From positions 1,054,001-1,118,000 of the forward strand of contig NZ_JBKKJT010000001.1 in assembly GCF_046614675.1 (NCBI RefSeq): a stretch of DNA of 64,000 nucleotides. The letters are read 5' to 3'. How positions within the stretch are numbered: position 1 is the first letter of the stretch; each line of letters begins with the position of its first letter. Positions 32,037 through 39,690 of the stretch are shown in pieces. Both the position numbers and the translations under genes were made by a program. This DNA is from Chryseobacterium cupriresistens (GTDB lineage Bacteria; Bacteroidota; Bacteroidia; Flavobacteriales; Weeksellaceae). The notes under the pieces were generated by a model. That model made no database searches and was not told where the DNA came from. It worked only from the letters and a program-made list of their open reading frames with translations.

Positions 32037-33014
32037 TTAGCTTTTTACCCAGCTAAACTGGAACTGAAGATCGGGAGTAGAAACTCTGTCTGTGATCTTC
32101 TGCAGCCTTGCAGGAAGCTTCATCAGGTATTCCTGAGCTTTTTCAGCTTTTTCTGTAAGTCCTTTTACGTGCTCAATTTTCCATTCATCTAAAAGGTCTT
32201 TCATAATGTTGATATAATCCTGGCCTGTGTACACCATACATCTTTGTGCAGCATCTGAGAAATGCCCCCAAAGTTCACCTGCTTTTTGTCCTGACTGTCT
32301 CATTAAGTGAGCAGGCATTACAATTTTTTTACGCATCATATCTTCAAACGCAAGAATCATTTCCGAAGGGTCTACTTCAAGGATTTTTGCTACGAAATGT
32401 TTGTATGCTTTAGCGTGTCTTGCTTCATCTGCAGCAATCACACCACACATTTTTGCCAATTTTCCATTTCCGGATTGTTTAGCCAATGTTCCTACTCTTC
32501 TGTGAGAAATATTAGTAGCCGTTTCCTGGAAACTCGTATAAATGAAGTTTCTGTATGGGTCCATACTTGTTCCCAGATCGAATCCGTCATTAATCAGGTA
32601 TTGGGTAGTGATTTCCACTTCTCTCATGTTTACTCTTCCGCACAGATAAAGATATTTGTTTAATAAATCTCCGTGTCTGTTTTCCTCAGCGGTCCACGCT
32701 CTTACCCAGTTGGCCCAGCCTACTTTTTCTTCCTGATTGATTCCGTCAACGCCCATTAACCAAGACTCATAAGATGGAAGTGCCTCTTCCGTGATACAGT
32801 CACCAATCAATGTTACAAAAAGATCATAAGGCATTTCGCGGGCAAAAGTCTGAATTTCTTCTAAGTCGTGTTTAAATTCTTCACTTGAAGGATCTGGTAA
32901 ATAATCGGAAGGCTGCCATATTTTTTCAATTGGCGTTAAAAATTTATCAAGAAAAGAACCTACTTCCTTTTCCAATAATCCCATTACTTCTTTCCTAACA
33001 AGCTTTTGATACAT
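32037..33014 (-). CDS. Acyl-[acyl-carrier-protein] desaturase
   Basis: A 325-aa soluble di-iron desaturase of the stearoyl-ACP type. Two EENRHGD and DEARHAK motifs are the E/D-ENRH and DEARH di-iron binding sites. It inserts a double bond into acyl chains on acyl carrier protein, using O2 and ferredoxin, and so sets membrane fluidity. The gene stands alone with its own promoter and a perfect 10-bp palindrome upstream, so regulation by a lipid or stress repressor is likely. Confidence 0.93.
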   Translation of the reverse strand: MYQKLVRKEVMGLLEKEVGSFLDKFLTPIEKIWQPSDYLPDPSSEEFKHDLEEIQTFAREMPYDLFVTLIGDCITEEALPSYESWLMGVDGINQEEKVGWANWVRAWTAEENRHGDLLNKYLYLCGRVNMREVEITTQYLINDGFDLGTSMDPYRNFIYTSFQETATNISHRRVGTLAKQSGNGKLAKMCGVIAADEARHAKAYKHFVAKILEVDPSEMILAFEDMMRKKIVMPAHLMRQSGQKAGELWGHFSDAAQRCMVYTGQDYINIMKDLLDEWKIEHVKGLTEKAEKAQEYLMKLPARLQKITDRVSTPDLQFQFSWVKS

Positions 33015-33036
33015 TTTACTATTCAGTTTTAATTTA

Positions 33037-33044
33037 CAAAGATA
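33037..33044 (-). promoter_or_regulatory. -7 box of the desaturase gene
   Basis: TATCTTTG on the minus strand, a perfect TAnnTTTG match, 22 bases before the ATG. No clear -33 motif; the activator or repressor site at 33070 lies about where it should be. Confidence 0.65.
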
Positions 33045-33069
33045 TGATTTATTTATTATTTAACGCATA

Positions 33070-33094
33070 ATAAAGTATGACTTGCATACTTTAT
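33070..33094. promoter_or_regulatory. Palindromic operator candidate upstream of the desaturase
   Basis: ATAAAGTATG and CATACTTTAT form a perfect 10-bp inverted repeat around five bases (ACTTG). It starts 26 bases upstream of the -7 box and so would overlap or adjoin the -33 region. The symmetry, spacing and place suit a dimeric regulator such as a TetR or MarR protein. It could also be a hairpin, but it lies outside the predicted mRNA. Confidence 0.6.
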
Positions 33095-33110
33095 CTGATA
33101 TAAATCATAA

Positions 33111-33148
33111 AAAAAATGCCGCTACAAAAGCATAACGGCATTTTTTTA
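33111..33148 (-). terminator. Terminator of gpmI
   Basis: AAAAAATGCCG pairs with CGGCATTTTTT around a 14-base loop, giving a T-run on both strands. Confidence 0.8.
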
Positions 33149-33164
33149 ACAATATTATTGAATA

Positions 33165-34706
33165 TTAATTAACCAAAACTTCTCCAGTCATTGCATCTGG
33201 TATTTCAACGCCCATTACTTTAAGGATTGTAGGGGCTACATCGCCCAGTTTTCCTGGCTTCAGGTTCCATGTATGGTCTTTATCCATCACGATAAAAGGA
33301 ACCAGGTTCGTAGAGTGCTGGGTATTTGGAGTTCCGTCCGGATTGATCATTACATCTGAGTTTCCGTGATCGGCAAGAATGAAAACAGCATATCCGTTTT
33401 CATAGGCAGCTGTAGCTACTTTTTCAATACACTGATCTACCACCTCAGCAGCTTTTACGGCAGCTTCAAAAACACCTGTGTGCCCAACCATATCTGTATT
33501 GGCAAAATTTAAGCAGACAAAATCAGCAGTTCCCTGCTCCAGTTCAGGTACGATAGCATTGGTGATATCATATGCTGACATTTCCGGTTTCAGGTCATAA
33601 GTAGGAACATCTTTCGGGCTTGGGCAAAGCAGTCTTCTTTCTCCTGCAAATTCCTCTTCCCTTCCTCCTGAGAAGAAGAAAGTAACGTGAGGATATTTTT
33701 CTGTTTCTGCAATTCTGATCTGGGTTTTTCCATTTTTCTCGAGAATTTCACCCATGGTTTCCGTCAGTACGTTTTCATCAAAAACAACCTGCACATTCTG
33801 GAAGGTTTTATCATAGTTGGTCAATGTGATGTAATACAGGTTCAGTTTCTTCATTCCAAATTCCGGGAAATCTTTCTGGGAAAGAACTTCTGTAATTTCT
33901 CTTCCTCTGTCTGTACGGAAATTGAAGCAGATCACCACATCATCTTCAATGATTCTTGCTACCGGTACTACATTTCCTGTAGCAGTAGTATTCATTAAAA
34001 TAATAGGCTTCAGGAACTCATCGGTTACATTATTATCATAATACATCTTGATTGTTGCCAAAGCATCCGTTGTCTGTTCTCCGATCCCTTCCACAAGGGC
34101 ACCGTACGCTAATTTTACACGCTCCCATCTTTTATCTCTGTCCATGGCATAGTATCTTCCTACCACTGTTGCCAGCTTTCCGGTAGTTGCTTCCATATGC
34201 TTCTGTAGTTCATCGATAAATCCTAATCCGGAATGCGGATCGCAGTCTCTACCGTCGGTAAATGCGTGAACAAAAACATTCTCATTTAAACCGAATTCTT
34301 TAGCAGCGGTCAGTAATCCTTTTAAGTGATTGATATGTGAGTGTACACCTCCATTGGAAACCAGCCCGATGAAATGTACTTTTTTATTTTCTTTTTTTGC
34401 GTATTCAAAGGCGTCCTGAATCACTTTTTCCTGACCCAGTGTTCCGTTTTCGACGGCCATATTTAGTTTTACCAGGTTTTGGTATACTACTCTTCCGGCT
34501 CCCAGGTTCATGTGTCCTACTTCAGAATTTCCCATCTGTCCGGCTGGTAAACCTACCGCCAGCCCGCTTGCTTCAAGGGTGGTATGTGGAAATTTCTGGT
34601 AACAGCTGTCTATGAATGGTGTATTTGCTTTATCTATTGCAGAAACGTTTGGGTTTGTTCCCAATCCCCATCCGTCAAGAATGGCCAGTATTGCTTTTTT
34701 CGACAT
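33165..34706 (-). CDS. gpmI: 2,3-bisphosphoglycerate-independent phosphoglycerate mutase
   Basis: A 513-aa Mn-dependent iPGM. The nucleophile Ser61 lies in GNSEVGHMNLGAGR, the first metal Asp in ILDGWGLG near residue 11, and the phosphatase domain contains VHAFTDGRDCDP and DHGNSD. It interconverts 3- and 2-phosphoglycerate in glycolysis and gluconeogenesis. Length is normal. Confidence 0.97.
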   Translation of the reverse strand: MSKKAILAILDGWGLGTNPNVSAIDKANTPFIDSCYQKFPHTTLEASGLAVGLPAGQMGNSEVGHMNLGAGRVVYQNLVKLNMAVENGTLGQEKVIQDAFEYAKKENKKVHFIGLVSNGGVHSHINHLKGLLTAAKEFGLNENVFVHAFTDGRDCDPHSGLGFIDELQKHMEATTGKLATVVGRYYAMDRDKRWERVKLAYGALVEGIGEQTTDALATIKMYYDNNVTDEFLKPIILMNTTATGNVVPVARIIEDDVVICFNFRTDRGREITEVLSQKDFPEFGMKKLNLYYITLTNYDKTFQNVQVVFDENVLTETMGEILEKNGKTQIRIAETEKYPHVTFFFSGGREEEFAGERRLLCPSPKDVPTYDLKPEMSAYDITNAIVPELEQGTADFVCLNFANTDMVGHTGVFEAAVKAAEVVDQCIEKVATAAYENGYAVFILADHGNSDVMINPDGTPNTQHSTNLVPFIVMDKDHTWNLKPGKLGDVAPTILKVMGVEIPDAMTGEVLVN

Positions 34707-34816
34707 TTTGTAAAACTTTTGTTAGACAAATTTACCTAATTTCCTATGAATAGAAGAATTTGAAGTCTTGAATTTTATGGACTGCTGATGATTAGTCAAT
34801 TAATTTTGAAATTTTA

Positions 34817-34848
34817 ACCGTGTCAAGGTTTAAAACCTGACACGGTTC
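34817..34848. repeat. Hairpin repeat copy 1, downstream of the DUF2268-like gene
   Basis: AACCGTGTC-A-AGGTTT pairs with AAACCT-GACACGGTT, a 15-bp stem with a bulge. A look-alike at 35886-35912 lies on the other side of the protease gene. Confidence 0.65.
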
Positions 34849-34888
34849 GTGTAATGATGAACTTTTAAATTGCCAGCAGTATTCCATT

Positions 34889-35818
34889 TTATTCTTTAAA
34901 AAAATCTTCAAAACTGCTATTATTTTGCTTCACATATTCTCTGATATACCGATCCAAAAGGCCACTCTCTTTAAGAAACAGAAGAGGATTCTGAATATGT
35001 AAGATATCGTCAATAGCTTTATGCTTATCTGACTGTTTATTAAAATATGCCTCAGAAATCTTATACCCAATCCAGTAGCCCAGATCGTTCGGTCTGTTGT
35101 CTTTTTTGCTGGTTCCGTAAAGCCAGTCTGTAGGATCATTTTTCTTGAGTACCGTTACAAATTCTTTGTATAATTGATCAGAATGGGCCTCTCCATATTG
35201 ATAAAACGGGCTGTTATGGCTTTCTCCGGACACCAGCTCACTGATAAAATCAGCACTACCTTCGCTTAATGTGTATTTTAAAAGGTTATCAGTTCCTTTG
35301 ATATCCTGTTGAAAGTGAATCGTCTCATGTGAAACAAGTCCTGCAATTCCATCCAGATTCTGAAGAGTTTCGGTACCGATCATAATGCCGTCTTTAGAAA
35401 ATGTTCCTCCCGTATTAAATCTTCCGTATACAAAATATATGGGTGGAAATTTTGCCTGCGGATACCAGTATTTCAATGCGCTGTACACCGCTCTGATTCT
35501 TTTTTCTTTTTGATTGATTCCTGACAGAACATTCCGGCTTTTAAGATAATCTTCTTTTCTCTTTTTTACCATTGTATATAACGAATCAGCATTGATTATG
35601 CGGTATTCCATAAAACCTTTTACGCCCGGAGATCCGTTACTGATATAATCTCTAAAAGGATTTTCTTTTGAAGCCTCCATTTTATCGAATGCTTTCCAGA
35701 ACCGGTCTGTATCTCTGGTTTCAAATACAGCGTTCAATGGATCAGTGGAGAAACCTGTCTGTGCTTTTGCAATTCCGGAGGCTAAAAGAAGACATGTAAA
35801 AATATATCTGGTTTTCAT
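34889..35818 (-). CDS. Secreted DUF2268-like zinc metalloprotease
   Basis: A 309-aa protein with a signal peptide ending near residue 19 (AKAQ). HETIH (164-168) gives the HExxH zinc motif and Glu186 in LSEGSAD the likely third ligand; a later DLGYWIGYKI block is typical of DUF2268 proteins, proposed metallopeptidases. It may act in the periplasm or outside. It lies alone between two similar hairpins. Confidence 0.78.
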   Translation of the reverse strand: MKTRYIFTCLLLASGIAKAQTGFSTDPLNAVFETRDTDRFWKAFDKMEASKENPFRDYISNGSPGVKGFMEYRIINADSLYTMVKKRKEDYLKSRNVLSGINQKEKRIRAVYSALKYWYPQAKFPPIYFVYGRFNTGGTFSKDGIMIGTETLQNLDGIAGLVSHETIHFQQDIKGTDNLLKYTLSEGSADFISELVSGESHNSPFYQYGEAHSDQLYKEFVTVLKKNDPTDWLYGTSKKDNRPNDLGYWIGYKISEAYFNKQSDKHKAIDDILHIQNPLLFLKESGLLDRYIREYVKQNNSSFEDFFKE

Positions 35819-35885
35819 ATTAGTTTTTAAAGATATCTTATCAAACGGCTAAAAATATAAAAACTTATACAGAATAGAAATAAAC

Positions 35886-35912
35886 GCTGTCAAGGTTTGA
35901 ACCTGACAGGGT
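35886..35912. repeat. Hairpin repeat copy 2, upstream of the DUF2268-like gene
   Basis: CTGTCAAGGTT pairs with AACCTGACAG (one bulge). Shares TGTCAAGGTTT...AACCTGACA with copy 1. Confidence 0.6.
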
Positions 35913-35965
35913 TGAAAAATTAAAATTTCGTTGATTATTTCAGTTCATTAATCGCTAATTCTTTT

Positions 35966-35973
35966 TAATTTTG
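35966..35973 (+). promoter_or_regulatory. -7 box directly before the SUI1 gene
   Basis: TAATTTTG matches TAnnTTTG and ends four bases before the ATG at 35978. The transcript is likely leaderless. No -33 motif was found at the usual distance. Confidence 0.5.
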
Positions 35974-35977
35974 CGGT

Positions 35978-36301
35978 ATGGATTTACGAGATCAATTGAA
36001 GAATCTTTTTCCTGATCATGAAGAGCAGGATTTTGAGATGCCTGAAGAAGAATTCAAGCAGAAAGAGCCATTGGTATGCAAATTTGAGAAAAAAGGAAGA
36101 AACGGTAAGCCTGTAACGATTGTTGAAGGCTGGGAAGGCAGCGAGGAAGACCTGAAAAAAATCTCAAAGAAAATAAAAACCACCTTGGGTATAGGCGGCT
36201 CTGAGAAGGATGGTACGATTATCATTCAAGGAGATAACCGTGATAAAATCATGAATATCCTTAAAGAAATGGGATATAAAACCAAACGTGTTGGCGGATA
36301 G
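35978..36301 (+). CDS. SUI1/eIF1-like translation initiation factor (YciH family)
   Basis: A 107-aa protein. Residues 30-105 form the SUI1/eIF1 fold, with GKPVTIVEGWEG, LKKISKKIKTTLGIGGSEKDG and IIIQGDNRDKIMNILKEMGY. In bacteria these proteins bind the 30S subunit and can affect start-codon fidelity. That may matter in a phylum that does not use Shine-Dalgarno pairing, but this is inference. Its 3' end nearly touches that of the LRR gene (two bases apart) with no terminator between. Confidence 0.92.
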   Translation: MDLRDQLKNLFPDHEEQDFEMPEEEFKQKEPLVCKFEKKGRNGKPVTIVEGWEGSEEDLKKISKKIKTTLGIGGSEKDGTIIIQGDNRDKIMNILKEMGYKTKRVGG

Positions 36302-36303
36302 TT

Positions 36304-37203
36304 CTAGAAATAGATCTGGGTTTCCGGCAGTAAGGTTTTTAAGTTTTCAATTTTAGATTTGTCTATAGGATTTCCTGTAAGAATCAATGTTTTCAGATTT
36401 TTAAGCTGTTTGATTTCTACAGGAATGTCTTTCAGATCATTATTGGCCAGATTCATGCTGACGATATTTTTCAGCCCTTTTACTTTGGGCGATATTTCTG
36501 TGATATGATTTCCGCTTACATTCAGAAATTCAAGCTTCTTTGCTTTAAAAAGGTTTTCCGGAAGCCTCATAATAGCATTCTGCTGCAGTTCAAGATATTT
36601 TAAATTTTCCGGAAAAGACAGATTTCCAAGATCATTGATCTGGTTATTTGAAAGGTTGAGAAATTTCAGATTTTTGATCTGATCCAGTTTGTCTGCAATA
36701 AAACTTATCTGGTTTCCCTGAAGGTTGATTTCTTCCAACGCGGGAATTTCCATAAGGGCTTCGGGAAATATATTTAGATTATTAGCATCAAAATGTACCA
36801 CTTTTAGGTTCTGAAGCTTTGCAAGATTAGGATTAATGCTTGTGAGGCTATTCAGATTCATTGAAAAAGTAGTCAGTTTCTTCAGATTGCTTACCTCATC
36901 AGGAATAAATTTAATGCTGTTTTCATTCACATTTAAAATTTCCAGTTCTTTTAAAGCAAAAAGTTCCTGATCCATTTTCTCAAGCTTATTCGCCATAATA
37001 TTCAAAAAGAATAATGAATCCAGTTTTACAATCTGAGGAGGAAGATTAAAAAGACCTTTTTCTCTGAAACTTATACTGTAAACCGCTTTTTTACTTTTTA
37101 AAGCATCTTCAATATTGGTAAATGTAGGATATTTCACCGGATCAATCTGTGCTTTGATCTGAGAAAGTGAGATGACGGAAATCAATAAGAAAAGCTTTTT
37201 CAT
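36304..37203 (-). CDS. Secreted leucine-rich-repeat protein
   Basis: A 299-aa protein with a signal peptide (cleavage near AKAQ, residue 19). About ten LRRs of 21-23 residues follow, of the form LxxLxLxxNxIxxI/LP (for instance NLKFLNLSNNQINDL). LRR domains form a curved solenoid for protein binding, so it probably binds a partner at the cell surface. The ATG at 37203 was chosen over one nine codons upstream because it starts the signal. A terminator sits just upstream. Confidence 0.85.
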   Translation of the reverse strand: MKKLFLLISVISLSQIKAQIDPVKYPTFTNIEDALKSKKAVYSISFREKGLFNLPPQIVKLDSLFFLNIMANKLEKMDQELFALKELEILNVNENSIKFIPDEVSNLKKLTTFSMNLNSLTSINPNLAKLQNLKVVHFDANNLNIFPEALMEIPALEEINLQGNQISFIADKLDQIKNLKFLNLSNNQINDLGNLSFPENLKYLELQQNAIMRLPENLFKAKKLEFLNVSGNHITEISPKVKGLKNIVSMNLANNDLKDIPVEIKQLKNLKTLILTGNPIDKSKIENLKTLLPETQIYF

Positions 37204-37210
37204 AAAAATA

Positions 37211-37244
37211 AAAGGTCTGCCAGCAACCAAAGCTGCCGACAGAC
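37211..37244 (-). terminator. Terminator of the PhoX-like gene, just upstream of the LRR gene
   Basis: On the minus strand GTCTGTCGGCAGC pairs with GTTGCTGGCAGAC (13 bp with three G-U pairs) and is followed by CTTTT. It ends eight bases before the LRR start, so the LRR gene either has its own promoter inside it or depends on read-through. Confidence 0.75.
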
Positions 37245-37260
37245 AAGAATTATAAATAAT

Positions 37261-39414
37261 TTATTTCTTTACAAGTTTAACTGTTTTCTGGAATCCTCCT
37301 TCAGCTTCAATATTTAAAACTAAAACTCGTGATCCTTCCAACTGTTGTGTGAAATCAAGATCCAATGCTTTATTGGTTCCGTTGAATTTCTTCGTGTAAA
37401 CGATTTTCCCGTCCATGCTGTAAGCTGTTACAGAAATATCTTTCAATCCTTTTACAGAATTGATTTTTACCACTCCTGAAGTTGGGTTCGGTGCTACCGT
37501 TACTGTATTCTCTTCAATTTTGGTATCAATAGTTCCTAAAGTTCCTTCAGTTCCAAGATTATTTTTAAGGGCAATAACAATTGTTGCTGATTTCCCTCTG
37601 TAATCAATCGTATTTCCTGTAGCATCTACATCTGTAGAAATCGTAGAATCCGGATGCTGGATAGAGAAGAAACCGAATTTGTGATCAGGAGTAAATGTCA
37701 ATCCTGTAGGTTCCGAACCAGCCGGCATAGAAGCAAATAGTCTTACTTTCGGATTGGCCTGCGTATGATCCGGAGCAATGACCCAGATATAGTTTTTACC
37801 TCCGTCCTGAAGTACCCAAAGGTTTCCGAGTTCATCAAAAGTAAGGTTGTCATTTCCATCTCCCCAGGCTTCAGATTTCATTCCCTGAGCGGTATTGAAA
37901 GAATATACAGAAGAACTTCCACCTACAAATGTTTCTACCTGAGAAGCCGTTGTTCCGTTATCCTGCAGACGATATACTCTGTCTAATCCTTTGGCTGTAA
38001 AATAGATTTTACCATCCAGCGGGCTGATATCAACATCCTCTACTCCATTAAATTTTGTTCCTCCCAAAGTCAGAGCATTGGTATTGGTATTATTCTGATC
38101 TGCTTTTTCTTTATTCGGAACCTGAATCCATGTCGCTGTAGTTCCTACCGGATCTCCTGCAGCCGTTAATCCCTGATCCAGTTTTAATACATAAAGGTTT
38201 CCTGAAGAGAGATCATTAGGAGTATCCATTACATATTTGTACACCAAGTGAGTTCCACCGTCTTCTCCATAATATGCTATAGTTCCCGCATTATTGATCA
38301 CCACGTTCTCGTGGTTCATGATTCCCATCTGCCAAAGCTTACCTTTTGTCCCGTTAGGGTTTTTAGATATAACCTGAGCAGTAGCAGGATCAATCTCTAC
38401 CAGCCAGCCATAATCTTTATAACCGTCATTGTTCACATCATTGGAAGTTACAGATTCTTCTGCAGTGACTATAGTTCCCCACGGCGTAACTCCTCCGGAA
38501 CAGTTCCTGATCGTCTGTACCAAACTTGGATCTGAGAAACTTACCGCTCTTGATTTTGTCAGCTGCCAAAGTTTTGAAGTCGCGTTATAGTTGATTTCTG
38601 CCATGGTAACTCCTCCGGGATTCGTTTCATGATTGACAGAAAGGTATCCGTTGGTACTGCTTCCTGTTTTTGGAACATAACCGGTAAAGTCATTCTGACC
38701 TCCTACCAATCCTCCGCCTTCGGTATAGCTGTCTCCTTCTTTTAAAATAAGCTGGTATTTGTGTTCAGCAGGAATAATTAACTTATTGGTTTGTGCTGTA
38801 GGAACAATTGAAGTAAAACAACTGATATGCGTTCCGTTACAAGCTACAGGAATAGTTGTATTGGTAGTCGTTTTCAGATAAGCATCAATTCTTAAGTCTG
38901 AACTGGTTGTACTTCTGTTATGTAATTCAATAGAAAATCTGTTAACACCGTTTACAAATTTTGATTTCGGAATTGAAAAAATGTTATAAACACTCTCTGC
39001 TGCCCCATCAATAGTAGTACTGGAGAAAGTATTGAATGTAACAGCACCTGCAGGCATATTATCTCTTACAACTTCTTCTCCGTTAAGGTATACAATAATA
39101 CCATCATCTCTCATCACACCAAACTCTATAGTATCGGAAAGCGTTGAAAGATCTACCGTAAAATCTTTAGCAAAATAGGCTGTAGTAAGCCCTGAATTGA
39201 TGGTAGTAGTTACAGGATCTCCATATCCCAACGGACCGTTTCCTACTGCCCATGTTGAAATATCATAGGTTTGGGCATTCCAACCGGCTGGCTGCGCCTG
39301 GTTGTTATCTTTATAGCTCCATGACGCATTCTTATTGAATATCAAGGTCTGCGCCTGAAGACCAGAACTGGCCAGTATAGCCAAAGCTCCCACTGCTAGT
39401 AGTTTTTTCTTCAT
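37261..39414 (-). CDS. PhoX/DUF839-like phosphatase with T9SS sorting domain
   Basis: A 717-aa secreted protein. After a signal peptide (to about residue 21), residues 22-185 form a beta-sandwich with DGIIVYLNGEEV, of carbohydrate-binding or lectin-like type. The middle, about 210-620, matches the DUF839/PhoX phosphatase family: NHETNPGG, GGVTPWGTIVTAEES, WQMGIMNHEN, YYGEDGG and GVEDVDISP. PhoX enzymes are Ca/Fe alkaline phosphatases. The C-terminus from APNPTSGVVKI to KTVKLVKK is a type A sorting domain. TAGTTTTG at 39440-39447 (minus) is a likely -7 box. Confidence 0.88.
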   Translation of the reverse strand: MKKKLLAVGALAILASSGLQAQTLIFNKNASWSYKDNNQAQPAGWNAQTYDISTWAVGNGPLGYGDPVTTTINSGLTTAYFAKDFTVDLSTLSDTIEFGVMRDDGIIVYLNGEEVVRDNMPAGAVTFNTFSSTTIDGAAESVYNIFSIPKSKFVNGVNRFSIELHNRSTTSSDLRIDAYLKTTTNTTIPVACNGTHISCFTSIVPTAQTNKLIIPAEHKYQLILKEGDSYTEGGGLVGGQNDFTGYVPKTGSSTNGYLSVNHETNPGGVTMAEINYNATSKLWQLTKSRAVSFSDPSLVQTIRNCSGGVTPWGTIVTAEESVTSNDVNNDGYKDYGWLVEIDPATAQVISKNPNGTKGKLWQMGIMNHENVVINNAGTIAYYGEDGGTHLVYKYVMDTPNDLSSGNLYVLKLDQGLTAAGDPVGTTATWIQVPNKEKADQNNTNTNALTLGGTKFNGVEDVDISPLDGKIYFTAKGLDRVYRLQDNGTTASQVETFVGGSSSVYSFNTAQGMKSEAWGDGNDNLTFDELGNLWVLQDGGKNYIWVIAPDHTQANPKVRLFASMPAGSEPTGLTFTPDHKFGFFSIQHPDSTISTDVDATGNTIDYRGKSATIVIALKNNLGTEGTLGTIDTKIEENTVTVAPNPTSGVVKINSVKGLKDISVTAYSMDGKIVYTKKFNGTNKALDLDFTQQLEGSRVLVLNIEAEGGFQKTVKLVKK

Positions 39415-39439
39415 TTTTTATTTGATTTATTAGACCTTG

Positions 39440-39447
39440 CAAAACTA
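39440..39447 (-). promoter_or_regulatory. -7 box of the PhoX-like gene
   Basis: TAGTTTTG on the minus strand, 25 bases before the ATG, matches TAnnTTTG. The rest of the 276-base spacer up to the next gene shows no frame; the terminator of the large T9SS gene is at 39643. Confidence 0.5.
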
Positions 39448-39642
39448 TTTTTTTAGCGCTTTTTCTCTGTTAATAGGATTTTAAATCTAAATCATCGAAT
39501 ATTAACTTATCAAAAACCTAATGTTAAGTGGATTAATTTTTTGTTACAAAAGCATAAGGTCCCAACCTTTTTTTCGGAACACAAGTATCTGAAATCCTAA
39601 TTAAGATTATAAAATTTTAGAAAAAGGACAATCAAAAAAATA

Positions 39643-39664
39643 AGGTATGCCAACTGACATACCC
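39643..39664 (-). terminator. Terminator of the 1352-aa T9SS protein gene
   Basis: GGTATG pairs with CATACC around an eight-base loop, A7 on the left giving a T-run on the minus strand. Confidence 0.65.
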
Positions 39665-39690
39665 TATAAATCAAATATTGTTTTTAAAAT

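Noticed and set aside
33111..33148. Hairpin at 33111 as a second operator of the desaturase
   Set aside because: It has T-runs on both strands and lies just after gpmI, so a terminator is the simpler explanation.
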